A DNA stretch of 64,000 nucleotides from Pseudanabaena sp. (GTDB taxonomy: Bacteria > Cyanobacteriota > Cyanobacteriia > Pseudanabaenales > Pseudanabaenaceae): the NCBI GenBank assembly GCA_003249015.1, contig QBLS01000015.1:1-64000 (forward strand), given 5' to 3'. Position numbers and translations under genes: made by a program. Shown here one piece after another: positions 47,546 to 55,882 of this stretch (its first letter is position 1; each line of letters starts with the position of its first letter). The notes under the pieces are model-generated. The model saw only the letters and a list, made by a program, of their open reading frames with translations, made no database searches and was not told the DNA's origin.

Positions 47546-49192
47546 TTATCCCATTGTCCACCAAGCTATTCCGTAACGTTGGCTTGGTTTGTTTTTTTGG
47601 GGGGATTTGAATACTACTCTGAGTTTATACTTGCCAGTAGTGGGTATTTTAATGAAAATATGCTGTAGGTTATCCACCTTGCTAACTGATGACCATACAC
47701 TTTGAGAAGTAGCGTTGTCTTGCGATCGCATTAAGTACATCTCGATATTATTAAAGCCTTCATCGCGAAAGTCTTCGCCAATGTCAAATAAGCCATTACC
47801 ATTTTTGTCATTGAGAGTGACCTGCCGATCCCATGTTAAGGTGGCGGCGATAAAGCTATCAACAGTTAAAGGCTGTTTAAAAACATATTCTTGATATTGA
47901 TCAACATCAATATTGTTTGTGTCCCATCCCATCGCAGAGACATTCCCTGCAGGCTGCTGACCTGCTTGGTACTGTTGAAAAGCTCTATAGGCATTGAGTT
48001 GTCCTGCTCCAAGATTGCGGCTGAGTGGGATCTCTCGACTGGGGTAAGCTTCTGAATCTAACCAAGTTTTGCCAAAGGTATCAAGAATTGTCCTAGACAT
48101 TCCCAGAGCCTTGCCATCGCCACGATCTTGAATCTTGTCTGCTGAATTGATTAGGACTGCCTTGATTACTTCATGGCGACGTGCGGCAACGTCCCACTGC
48201 CCGTTGGCTATCTGGCGATTGGCATATTCGTGAAGTAGGGCGATCGCCCCGACTACATGGGGGGCTGCAAAACTAGAACCACTAGCATTTTTAAATTTGC
48301 TTTGGAGGGTAGGCAGTTTTAAGTTGTTGCCTGGAGCAAGTATGGCAAGCGATCGCCTGCCTTCGGTAGGGCTTTCTACTCCAGATGTCCACTTGCCATC
48401 TTTGTTGAGATCGGTAAACATCTCTCCTTGATCAAATTTATCATTGCCATTGCGATCTAGGTAGGGTTCATCAATCAAATTGCCGCGATCTAACTGCCGA
48501 TAGACACCTTCAAGCTCACGGGTAAAGCCAACGGTAAAACCGTTATATAGATCGGTAGGAATAGGAATACCACCTCTGCCCTGATTACCTGCGATTACGG
48601 GCAGAGTGTTGTGTGTGGAAGACAGCCAGTCAACGCAGAGGGTCAGCAGGGCTTTGCCATCTAGTTGTGGTTTGGGGCGTGGATCTTCACGAAGTAGTTC
48701 GCCAAAGCTAAAGTTGATGGCGCGAACAGTGCTGTTGTACTGACGAGCAATATGTTGGGCAGCGAGGCAGGCTTCAGGTTGTCCATCTTGGCGGCGCTGA
48801 GAATAAGCCGAAGAAAGTAATTTTGCCTCAGGCGCAATCCCAAGTTGAATCTTGTGCTGACTGATGATCACTGCCGCAACTTGGGCGGAATGATCATCCA
48901 CATTGCGGTTGGGAATGGCTTTACCGTCTCGAAAGAAAACTTCGTAGGGTTGGACGATCGCTTGATCTAGTCGCAACAGCTTATTGGCAAGCTTATCGAT
49001 CGCGAAACGAATCGGACGACTCAGCTCAACTTGCCCAACGAATACATTTTTGCCTGTGAGATTGAAGGGTGGCTTTTGCAGAGTTCTCGCGTCAATGCCT
49101 TGGCGATCGCCTGATTTGCTGATCGCAAAGCATGGGGCGCTTACAGAAATTCCGATACAGACCCAAGCTGCGAACCAACCTAACCTACGCAT
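47546..49192 (-). CDS. S8-family (subtilisin-like) serine peptidase homologue, exported
   Basis: 548 residues. Signal peptide (LGWFAAWVCIGISVSAPCFA). Subtilase features: His in NVDDHSAQVAAVI, oxyanion Asn in VIAGNQGRG and nucleophile Ser in GSSFAAPHVVGAIALL. The expected first catalytic Asp is not evident; the corresponding segment reads FVGQVELSRP, with Glu. Three calcium-loop-like segments (DRNGNDKFDQGE, DLNKDGKW, DKNGNGLFDIGED) are present. It may be a weakly active or inactive secreted protease. Converges on the TPR-like gene. Confidence 0.82.
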   Translation of the reverse strand: MRRLGWFAAWVCIGISVSAPCFAISKSGDRQGIDARTLQKPPFNLTGKNVFVGQVELSRPIRFAIDKLANKLLRLDQAIVQPYEVFFRDGKAIPNRNVDDHSAQVAAVIISQHKIQLGIAPEAKLLSSAYSQRRQDGQPEACLAAQHIARQYNSTVRAINFSFGELLREDPRPKPQLDGKALLTLCVDWLSSTHNTLPVIAGNQGRGGIPIPTDLYNGFTVGFTRELEGVYRQLDRGNLIDEPYLDRNGNDKFDQGEMFTDLNKDGKWTSGVESPTEGRRSLAILAPGNNLKLPTLQSKFKNASGSSFAAPHVVGAIALLHEYANRQIANGQWDVAARRHEVIKAVLINSADKIQDRGDGKALGMSRTILDTFGKTWLDSEAYPSREIPLSRNLGAGQLNAYRAFQQYQAGQQPAGNVSAMGWDTNNIDVDQYQEYVFKQPLTVDSFIAATLTWDRQVTLNDKNGNGLFDIGEDFRDEGFNNIEMYLMRSQDNATSQSVWSSVSKVDNLQHIFIKIPTTGKYKLRVVFKSPQKNKPSQRYGIAWWTMG

Positions 49193-49258
49193 TTTCTTTT
49201 TATGCCTATAAAAAATTTTACAAAAATCTGTTAATACAATAGTAACAACTACTCTTTT

Positions 49259-49361
49259 AAGTCAGCAGACGCGATTACATACAAAACCCAAGAACCTTTG
49301 GCTCATGAGCAGCGTGCCCCAAAGGTTTGAGTTCTGGGTTTTAGTCATGTCTAACTACTTA
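49259..49361. repeat. MITE-like element, copy 5
   Basis: Diverged left end AAGTCAGCAGACGCGATTAC and right end GTTTTAGTCATGTCTAACTACTTA around a hairpin AAAACCCAAGAACCTTTGG...CCAAAGGTTTGAGTTCTGGGTTTT. It lies upstream of yqgF and downstream of nothing (divergent promoters). Confidence 0.65.
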
Positions 49362-49485
49362 AAAGTTATACCAAGTTAATCAAGAGTGCTGCTCTTTGAT
49401 TAAATCAAAAGCCCTTTCTGGGTTTTCTGTGCCTTCAGCATAGAAAATCCAAAGCCGCCAAAAACCATTAGATTAAGGAATCTCT

Positions 49486-49887
49486 GTGCTATTAGGTTTT
49501 GATCCAGGAAAACAAAAATGTGGAGTTGCGGTCATGGGGTTAGACCGCAAGTTGATTTTTCAGGCAGTTATTCCTAGCTCAGAGGCGATCGCTCAGGTTG
49601 GCTATTTACTGGGAATTCATCCCATTTCGCTGATGGTGATGGGCGATCAAACTGCATCTAAACAATGGAAATCATCGATTCGCGACGCATTTCCCGATTT
49701 GCGAATTATTACGGTTGATGAGCGCTACAGCAGTGAAGAGGCGCGGCAAAGATTTTGGCAAATATACCCTGCTAAGGGGCTAATGAGGCTTGTGCCGAAG
49801 GGAATGCGATCGCCTGATCGCCCTATTGATGATATCGTCGCCGCTATTTTAATTGAACGTTATCTCAGTCGCTTGATTAGCTCTTGA
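49486..49887 (+). CDS. YqgF/RuvX-type RNase H-fold nuclease
   Basis: 133 residues. RNase H-like fold with the first acidic residue in LLGFDPGKQKCGVAVMG, VDERYSSEEA in the middle and the C-terminal RPIDDIVAAILIERYL with acidic residues. YqgF proteins process the 5' end of pre-16S rRNA or act like Holliday-junction resolvases. GTG start at 49486 with AAGGA seven bases upstream. Confidence 0.85.
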   Translation: MLLGFDPGKQKCGVAVMGLDRKLIFQAVIPSSEAIAQVGYLLGIHPISLMVMGDQTASKQWKSSIRDAFPDLRIITVDERYSSEEARQRFWQIYPAKGLMRLVPKGMRSPDRPIDDIVAAILIERYLSRLISS

Positions 49888-49913
49888 TTTAGCAGCGCTT
49901 TGCGCTCAAACCC

Positions 49914-49976
49914 AAACTGTAATAAAAGATTTAAGAGCGTTGCAAAGCAACGCTCTTAAATCTTTTATTACAGTTT
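49914..49976. repeat. Perfect 30-bp-arm hairpin
   Basis: Left arm begins AAACTGTAATAAAAGATTTA and continues to GAGCGTTGC; loop AAA; right arm exactly complementary. Longest perfect hairpin in the window, between yqgF and psaD; likely terminator of yqgF. Confidence 0.88.
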
Positions 49977-50148
49977 ATTGGATCTGTAGCTGCTGTAATT
50001 AATTAGCTAGGGCAAAGTAAGCTTTGCTTAAAAAAGTTTTGTCAAGCTTCGTAAAGTAACGTTAAGTAAGCTTGAAGCGGGGGTATGTAGCAATGATATC
50101 TTTGCTGTTGATATCAAAAGCGTATACGCAATTTGGGAGAACATCTCA

Positions 50149-50622
50149 ATGTCAGAAGAACAAGTAACCGAAGAGAAGGTCGCACAGGTCGTGGAAGCAT
50201 TTACTGCTCCTAAACCAACAGGTAAAACCCCAATTTGGGGCGGTAGCACTGGCGGCTTGCTCAACGCAGCCTTCACCGAAGAAAAGTACTTGATTGCTTG
50301 GAATAGTCCAAAAGAGCAAGTATTTGAAATGCCTACAGGCGGCGCGGCAACTATGGTCAAAGGCGATAACCTGCTTTACTTAGCCAAGAAAGAGCAAGCT
50401 CTTGCTTTAGGTACACAGTTGCGTAAATTTAAGATCACTAATTATAAAATCTGGCGTGAATTCCCCAACGGCGACCAAGTTTATCTCCATCCTATGGATG
50501 GCGTATTCCCTGAAAAGGTGAATGCTGGTCGTGTTGCTGCTAATAGCGTCAGCCGTAAGATTGGTGATAATCCTAATCCTATAAATGTCAAATTTACTGG
50601 TAAGGCAACCTACGATGTCTAA
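50149..50622 (+). CDS. psaD: Photosystem I subunit II (PsaD)
   Basis: 157 residues. The PsaD core is clear ([75 protein letters not shown]). An N-terminal extension of roughly 15-20 residues ([17 protein letters not shown]) is present compared with typical 140-residue PsaD. PsaD caps the stromal face of PSI, stabilises PsaC and docks ferredoxin. Monocistronic, followed by a terminator. Confidence 0.98.
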   Translation: MSEEQVTEEKVAQVVEAFTAPKPTGKTPIWGGSTGGLLNAAFTEEKYLIAWNSPKEQVFEMPTGGAATMVKGDNLLYLAKKEQALALGTQLRKFKITNYKIWREFPNGDQVYLHPMDGVFPEKVNAGRVAANSVSRKIGDNPNPINVKFTGKATYDV

Positions 50623-50670
50623 TTAATAGGTAAAACTATTAATCGCTCTCCTAACATTTTTATTTTTTTG

Positions 50671-50754
50671 CCAAGGCTACAGCGATCGCTGTAGCCTTGG
50701 CTTTTTTATTTTTAAATCAAGAAATGGCTGCGCCGTTTCCTGATTTAAAAATAA
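50671..50754. terminator. psaD terminator and adjacent hairpin
   Basis: CCAAGGCTACAGC-GATC-GCTGTAGCCTTGG (50671-50700) followed by CTTTTTTATT is a strong Rho-independent terminator. Directly after is an imperfect hairpin TTATTTTTAAATCA(A)GAAA...TTTCCTGATTTAAAAATAA (50706-50754). Confidence 0.85.
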
Positions 50755-50803
50755 GTTGGCTGAGCGAAGCGATGTACTGAGCCTGTCGAAGTGTCGAAGC
50801 CTT

Positions 50804-51607
50804 TTACACCTCTACTGCGTCAGGAATTGACGAGTCTGTGAATAAAAATGACAGAGGGTAGCTCGGATTTGCGGCAAATCCGAGGATGCCGCGATCGCGA
50901 TGTTCGTAAATAATTTGATTGTTATTGTCAAACAAAAAAGTGCCTCCGCGCTGGGTCATGTAGGAAGCATCTGGGACATAGGCTTGCCAGTTGCCCAAAA
51001 CCTCTGCCATATTTCGCAACCTTAGGGTCGCTAATTCAAAGGGGCGCTGAAAGCCAGAACCACCTGCCCACTTAAAAAAAGAGCCTTTGAGCTTAGGCAG
51101 TGGCGCAGCCTTGATCACCTCGTCATCACCAATTAACTGTGGCGCTTGGCGATCGCCGCGATAGCCGCGAAACACCTCCGCCAAGGTTCCCTGACTGCCA
51201 ATTCCCGCGCACATCAGCATTAAGTTTACCCATGCACTTTGTCCAGAACTTAATAGGGGATACTTAGCAGTCAGTCCCGCGTAAAGCCCTAGCTGACGGT
51301 GCAACTCGCCCGTGTCATCCACAAACATCCAATTAGGATCAAAGCCAGTAAACTTACAAAAATATTGCCCTGATTGGCGATCGCCAATGCCCACAGCCCT
51401 AACTGCTATTCCTAATGATTTGATCTTCTCAATTTCTCTTTGAATCCACCAGATATATTCCAAGCTATCAAAGTCACCTAGCTGTGGCAGCACTAAAACT
51501 AGGGTCTTGGAGGCACTTTTAATATTTTCAAGAATTAGAGTCGTTTCGCCATCACTCACACGGACTCGCTGAGTTTGACTAAGGATTTCGTAGGTGTTTT
51601 GATTCAT
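50804..51607 (-). CDS. Thioredoxin-fold AhpC/TSA-like protein without peroxidatic Cys
   Basis: 267 residues resembling the AhpC/TSA-2 type (peroxiredoxin-like) family: SASKTLVLVLPQLGDFDSLEYIWWIQREI, GIAVRAVGIGD and WMFVDDTGELHRQLGLY fit the thioredoxin-fold pattern. The position that normally carries the redox Cys reads LPQLGDFDS, without Cys, so peroxidase activity is doubtful. The C-terminal part (VPDASYMTQRGGTFLFDNNNQIIYEHRDRGILGFA) is a typical family ending. The function is unknown. Confidence 0.7.
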   Translation of the reverse strand: MNQNTYEILSQTQRVRVSDGETTLILENIKSASKTLVLVLPQLGDFDSLEYIWWIQREIEKIKSLGIAVRAVGIGDRQSGQYFCKFTGFDPNWMFVDDTGELHRQLGLYAGLTAKYPLLSSGQSAWVNLMLMCAGIGSQGTLAEVFRGYRGDRQAPQLIGDDEVIKAAPLPKLKGSFFKWAGGSGFQRPFELATLRLRNMAEVLGNWQAYVPDASYMTQRGGTFLFDNNNQIIYEHRDRGILGFAANPSYPLSFLFTDSSIPDAVEV

Positions 51608-51630
51608 GGCTGATTATTTAGGTGTAATTG

Positions 51631-51667
51631 AAACCCAGAGCGCTCGCGCAGCGTGCGCTCTGGGTTT
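51631..51667. repeat. Hairpin between leftward genes
   Basis: AAACCCAGAGCGC...GCGCTCTGGGTTT with inner CGCGCAGCGTGCG. Lies just after the cyclase gene stop (51695) and before the next start on the same strand. Confidence 0.75.
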
Positions 51668-51694
51668 TGAGAAAGCGCACGCGCCGATTGTGTT

Positions 51695-53368
51695 TTAAGG
51701 CTTAGGTGAAATAGTTTTAGTACTGCTAACCAGTTGTCCCACATCAACACTTTGCCAAAGTATGCGATACAACTGCAAAGGCTCATCTTTACCTTTGACC
51801 TTGATCGGCTCTAAAGTTTCCAGTGGCAAATTTAGACTAGCGATTTTGGCTTTAGTTGTTTCGGAGATAAATACTTCACCTGCTTGTGCAGCCGTACAGA
51901 TGCGACTAGCCACATTCATCGTATCGCCGATATTTGTGTACTGAATCAAGTTTTCGGAACCAATATTGCCTGCGGCGACCATGCCCGTATTCAACCCAAT
52001 GTGAATCTGAATTTGCAGATCTCGTCCTTGCAAGATCCAGTCTTCGTTGAGTTGCTTCATCGCCCACTGCATGGCGATCGCGGCGTTGACTGCCATAATC
52101 GCGTCATCTTCTTTTTGATATGGCGATCCCCACACAGCAAGCAAAGCATCAGCAATATATTTTTCTAAGGTTCCCCCAAAAGGGAAGACGATATTTTCTA
52201 CCATCACCTTAAAATATTCATTTAAAAATTCCAAGACCTTGCGGGGTTGCATTTGAGAGGTCATCTCGGTGAAGCCGCTAATATCGGAAAATAGAGCTGT
52301 TACTTCTGTCTCCACAATCCGATTTAAATCCCATCCCTCTTCAATTTTTTGGCTCACCGCCGCAGGGAAAAATCGCTCTAACTTAGTACGGCGAATAATT
52401 TCTGAGCGCATATTCCGATAAAGATTGGCATTTTCGATCGCGATCGCGGCTTGATTGGCAAGACTGCTCAAAAATTCCAGATCTTCTTTTTGATAAGCAT
52501 GACCTTGGGCGAGACTATCTACATACAAAACGCCGATTGTTTGATCTCTCGGCTTGAGCGGCGCACACATAGCAGCTTGAATTGCCTGTTGAATAATCGA
52601 TTGCGAACTATCAAAGCGGCGATCGCCTGAGGCATCGTCACTGATGATCGCATCGCCCTGTTGCAGTACAAAATTGACAATTTTGCGACTGTAAAAGTTT
52701 AAGTCGGCGGTAGAGTTGGGATTGCTAAATTTATAAGCCTTTGGTTCAAGCTGTCCTGTTTTCTCGTCCACTAGCAACAACACCGCGCGATCGACGGACA
52801 TGATTTTCAGCAATAATTCTAAAATCTTTTCAGGCAAAGCTGAGTAAGCCTCTGGAGATGCTAGTTCTTGGCTAACTTCTAGTAAAACTCGCAGTTTGGC
52901 AGCCGTGCGCTGGGACTCATCACCACCCTGAATCATTAGCACGGAACCTGACGGCGCGGAGTTTTGATTTTTGAGTAAGTCCTGCATATTGACGCGCGAC
53001 TTTTCGGGCGAAACACGCATCAAAATTGAAAGCCCTGAAGTGGGAATGCTGGCTCTAGCAGGCTCAGGATTGGATAAATTATCAACTAGCTTGAAAACTA
53101 CACTGCCAAATTGCACCAAATCTCCATGCACGATCTTTTGCTGAGCAATTTTGGCTTGATTTACAAATGTGCCGTTACTACTACTGAGATCAGTTACATA
53201 AATATCGCGATCGCTGACTTGGATTTCCGCGTGGTGGCGCGACAGACTGCGGGCATCATCTTCAACAACAATCGTATTGTCTAGCCCACGGCCAATCGTA
53301 TTTAACCCATACTTTAAATCGCAGATACGTTCTTGTGCTGTGCCTTGATTTTGGACAATGTATGGCAT
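51695..53368 (-). CDS. FHA-GAF-class III adenylate/guanylate cyclase
   Basis: 557 residues. N-terminal FHA domain (about 20-95; YGLNTIGRGLDNTIVV, SLSRHHAEIQ, SSSNGTFVN) that binds phosphothreonine, then a GAF domain (about 170-325), then a class III nucleotide cyclase domain (about 360-545) with metal Asp in ALFSDISGFTEM and YIADALLAVWG, and NVASRICTAAQAGEVFIS. It should make cAMP or cGMP in response to ligand binding or Ser/Thr-kinase signals. Confidence 0.93.
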   Translation of the reverse strand: MPYIVQNQGTAQERICDLKYGLNTIGRGLDNTIVVEDDARSLSRHHAEIQVSDRDIYVTDLSSSNGTFVNQAKIAQQKIVHGDLVQFGSVVFKLVDNLSNPEPARASIPTSGLSILMRVSPEKSRVNMQDLLKNQNSAPSGSVLMIQGGDESQRTAAKLRVLLEVSQELASPEAYSALPEKILELLLKIMSVDRAVLLLVDEKTGQLEPKAYKFSNPNSTADLNFYSRKIVNFVLQQGDAIISDDASGDRRFDSSQSIIQQAIQAAMCAPLKPRDQTIGVLYVDSLAQGHAYQKEDLEFLSSLANQAAIAIENANLYRNMRSEIIRRTKLERFFPAAVSQKIEEGWDLNRIVETEVTALFSDISGFTEMTSQMQPRKVLEFLNEYFKVMVENIVFPFGGTLEKYIADALLAVWGSPYQKEDDAIMAVNAAIAMQWAMKQLNEDWILQGRDLQIQIHIGLNTGMVAAGNIGSENLIQYTNIGDTMNVASRICTAAQAGEVFISETTKAKIASLNLPLETLEPIKVKGKDEPLQLYRILWQSVDVGQLVSSTKTISPKP

Positions 53369-53594
53369 ATTTTCACCTGTTACAGCCTGTTGATGCTGTG
53401 AGAATTACCAAGAATTTTTTGAGCGGTGTTCTGCGATGCTCAGGAATTTCTTGGGATTTTAAGTCAGCGCAGAGCGCAATGCATTGGTCACGCTCAAAAG
53501 TTACGACATTATTCGCTAATTGCACTACAGAAGTATCCACAAAAATTTTTATATCATTGATAATGAAATTACCAGAATTATTACACTTTTACCC

Positions 53595-54863
53595 ATGTCG
53601 CCCATCACTCTAGAAGTACAACCTCAACAAGCCCCAATAGATAGCCATATTTCCCCAGATACCATCACAGAATTTAATGAGTATGTGATGAATACTTACG
53701 CCCGCTTTCCAATCGCCTTAGAGCGCGGTGAAGGCTGTCGTGTTTGGGACAATACAGGGAAAGAATATTTAGACTTCGTGGCGGGGATTGCCACTTGCAC
53801 GCTTGGTCATGCCCATCCTGCGATGGTCAAATCCGTTACTGAGCAGATCCAAACTTTGCACCATGCCTCTAACTTGTTCTACTTTGCACCTCAAGGGCAA
53901 TTAGCGAAGTGGCTAGTCCAAAATTCCTGTGCTGACAAAGCCTTTTTCTGCAATTCTGGTGCTGAAGCCAATGAAGGTGCGATCAAATTAGCCCGTAAAT
54001 ATGCCCATACCAAGCTTGGCATTGATAATCCCGTAATCTTGACTGCAAATGCTAGCTTTCACGGACGCACCCTTGCGACAGTTACGGCTACTGGTCAGCC
54101 CAAATATCACAAGAACTTTGCGCCTCTTGTACAGGGCTTTGACTATATCCCTTACAACGACATTGCGGCTCTGGAAACCGCAGTGACCAAGTATGAAGGC
54201 AGGCTTTGCGCGATTATGCTGGAACCTTTGCAGGGCGAAGGTGGCGTTAATCCAGGCGATCGCGCCTACTTTGCTCGCATTCGGGAAATCTGTGACGAAA
54301 AGAAAATCCTGCTAATCATTGATGAAGTGCAGGTGGGCATGGGACGGAGTGGAATGCTTTGGGGCTATGAAAACCTTGGCATTCAGCCCGATGTGTTTAC
54401 TTCGGCAAAGGGCTTAGGTGGTGGCATTCCCATCGGCGCGATGATGTGCAAGGCGCACTGCAATGTGTTTGAACCTGGGGATCATGCTAGTACCTTTGGC
54501 GGTAATCCTTTTGCCTGTGCAGTAGCTCTATCGGTCTGCAACACGATGGTCAATGATAACTTGATCGCCAATGCGCGGGAGCGTGGTCAACAGTTGAGGA
54601 CTGGGCTACAGGCAATCTGCGATCGCTATCCGCAACACATTGCATCAGTTCGCGGCTGGGGTCTGATCGATGGTCTGGTTCTGCAAGAGTCCAGCAATAT
54701 CCAAGCCCGTGATGTAGTTGCGGCGGGAATTGAGCATGGCTTGTTGCTAGTACCTGCGGGTGTCAAGGTGGTGCGCTTTGTGCCCCCATTAATTGTTTCT
54801 GCTGCTGAAATTGAGCAAGCCTTAGCAATTGTAGATCAGGCGATCGCTAGTTTTGCCTCCTAA
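53595..54863 (+). CDS. argD: Acetylornithine aminotransferase
   Basis: 422 residues from ATG 53595; the frame is open to 53520 but the upstream part (MHYRSIHKNFYIID...) is not typical of the family. Class III PLP aminotransferase with GIATCTLGHAHPAMV, CNSGAEANEGAIKLARKY, LIIDEVQVGMGRSG and PLP lysine in TSAKGLGGGIPIGAMM. It converts N-acetylglutamate-semialdehyde to N-acetylornithine in arginine synthesis. A decayed internal-deletion copy of this gene lies at 55621-55803. Confidence 0.95.
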   Translation: MSPITLEVQPQQAPIDSHISPDTITEFNEYVMNTYARFPIALERGEGCRVWDNTGKEYLDFVAGIATCTLGHAHPAMVKSVTEQIQTLHHASNLFYFAPQGQLAKWLVQNSCADKAFFCNSGAEANEGAIKLARKYAHTKLGIDNPVILTANASFHGRTLATVTATGQPKYHKNFAPLVQGFDYIPYNDIAALETAVTKYEGRLCAIMLEPLQGEGGVNPGDRAYFARIREICDEKKILLIIDEVQVGMGRSGMLWGYENLGIQPDVFTSAKGLGGGIPIGAMMCKAHCNVFEPGDHASTFGGNPFACAVALSVCNTMVNDNLIANARERGQQLRTGLQAICDRYPQHIASVRGWGLIDGLVLQESSNIQARDVVAAGIEHGLLLVPAGVKVVRFVPPLIVSAAEIEQALAIVDQAIASFAS

Positions 54864-54870
54864 TTCATAG

Positions 54871-54893
54871 ATGGCGGCGCAGAGCGCCGCCAT
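54871..54893. terminator. Hairpin between convergent argD and Uma2 genes
   Basis: ATGGCGGCGCAGAGCGCCGCCAT: a short GC-rich hairpin with the conserved core, immediately downstream of both stop codons. Confidence 0.7.
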
Positions 54894-55465
54894 TAGCAGT
54901 TTTGCAAGACTTGAGCAGCCGTTAGTTGAAGTTCAGGAAATATCGGCGAAATGATCGCTTGATCACCTTCGTAAACTTTTTCTTCGTAAAACCCTTCTAC
55001 CCATTCCAGTACTGTTACTTTTTGGGCGATCGCATCAACAATCCAATATTCGGCAATACCTCGCGCTGCATATTCTGTGCGCTTGTAACGATAATCTCGA
55101 CTCGCTTGATTGGGGCTGACCACCTCAACTACTAACAATGGTGGTGGCATATCTAGCAATATCAGCGATCGGGTTGCTCCTTGCATAGCGATCGCTAACT
55201 CTTCAGAATAAACCATCAAATCAGGGACACGTACATTTACTTGGCGGCTATGTACAGCTATTTCTGCTTTCATCCTGAGACGAGTGGCAGAAATTCCTAG
55301 TTGAGCAAAATAGATCAATAAAAATACTGCAATTAGTTGATTAATATTACTTTCCGAAGACACAGGAATTAGTTCTCCATTTTCTAACTCATATAGAGCA
55401 TCTGTCCCATCGTTATAGTTGAGGAAATCCTCAAAGGTAATTTTTGGTGTAGTTGCAACGATCAT
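54893..55465 (-). CDS. Uma2-family (DUF820) putative endonuclease
   Basis: 190 residues. PD-(D/E)XK-like fold: VRVPDLMVYSEE, PPPLLVVEVVSPNQASRDYRYKRTEYAARGIAEYWIVDA and VTVLEWVEGFYEE. Uma2 genes are multicopy in cyanobacteria, often in mobile contexts; biological role unknown. Start ATG 55465, RBS GGAGAAATAACA just before it. Confidence 0.9.
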   Translation of the reverse strand: MIVATTPKITFEDFLNYNDGTDALYELENGELIPVSSESNINQLIAVFLLIYFAQLGISATRLRMKAEIAVHSRQVNVRVPDLMVYSEELAIAMQGATRSLILLDMPPPLLVVEVVSPNQASRDYRYKRTEYAARGIAEYWIVDAIAQKVTVLEWVEGFYEEKVYEGDQAIISPIFPELQLTAAQVLQNC

Positions 55466-55518
55466 TGTTATTTCTCCAATGTTTTGCTTAGACTAATTAT
55501 TACCGATCCCATTAACAA

Positions 55519-55569
55519 CAGAAATATTTTTGAAAGCGCGGCGGAGCCGCGCTTTCAAAAATATTTCTG
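55519..55569. repeat. Long hairpin with GCGCGGCGGAGCCGCGC core
   Basis: Arms CAGAAATATTTTTGAAAGCG / CGCTTTCAAAAATATTTCTG are perfect, with inner loop GGA. Just upstream of the Uma2 gene, so not its terminator. Confidence 0.82.
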
Positions 55570-55620
55570 GGTTTTAACTAAGCGCGAAGCGCTGTAGATA
55601 TTATTTGAGTGTTTAAGCAA

Positions 55621-55803
55621 CTTTCTGCAATTCTGGCACAGAAGCCAATGAAGGGGTGATCAAATTAGCCCGTAAATATGTCCACACCAAGCTGGTCTAA
55701 TCGATGGGCTAGTTCTGCAAGAGTCTAGTAATATCCAAACCCGTGATGTGGTTGCAGCTAGGATTGAGCATGGCTTGTTGCTGGTACTTGCGGGTGTGAA
55801 GGT
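55621..55803 (+). pseudogene. Decayed, internally deleted copy of argD
   Basis: 55621-55693 matches argD 53944-54016 (TTCTGCAATTCTGG...GAAGCCAATGAAGG...ATCAAATTAGCCCGTAAATA). 55694-55803 matches argD 54660-54769 (GGTCT(A/G)ATCGATGG...AATATCCAA...GTGATGT). About 640 bases between the two parts are missing, and several substitutions are present. It is followed immediately by a small hairpin GGTAGCAGCGCTTCGTGCTGCC (55801-55822). Confidence 0.85.
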
Positions 55804-55882
55804 AGCAGCGCTTCGTGCTGCCATTGCTGTTTTGGGTGATAGTGTAATGTAACGTATCAATTAAGTCACATATGGGCGCAAT

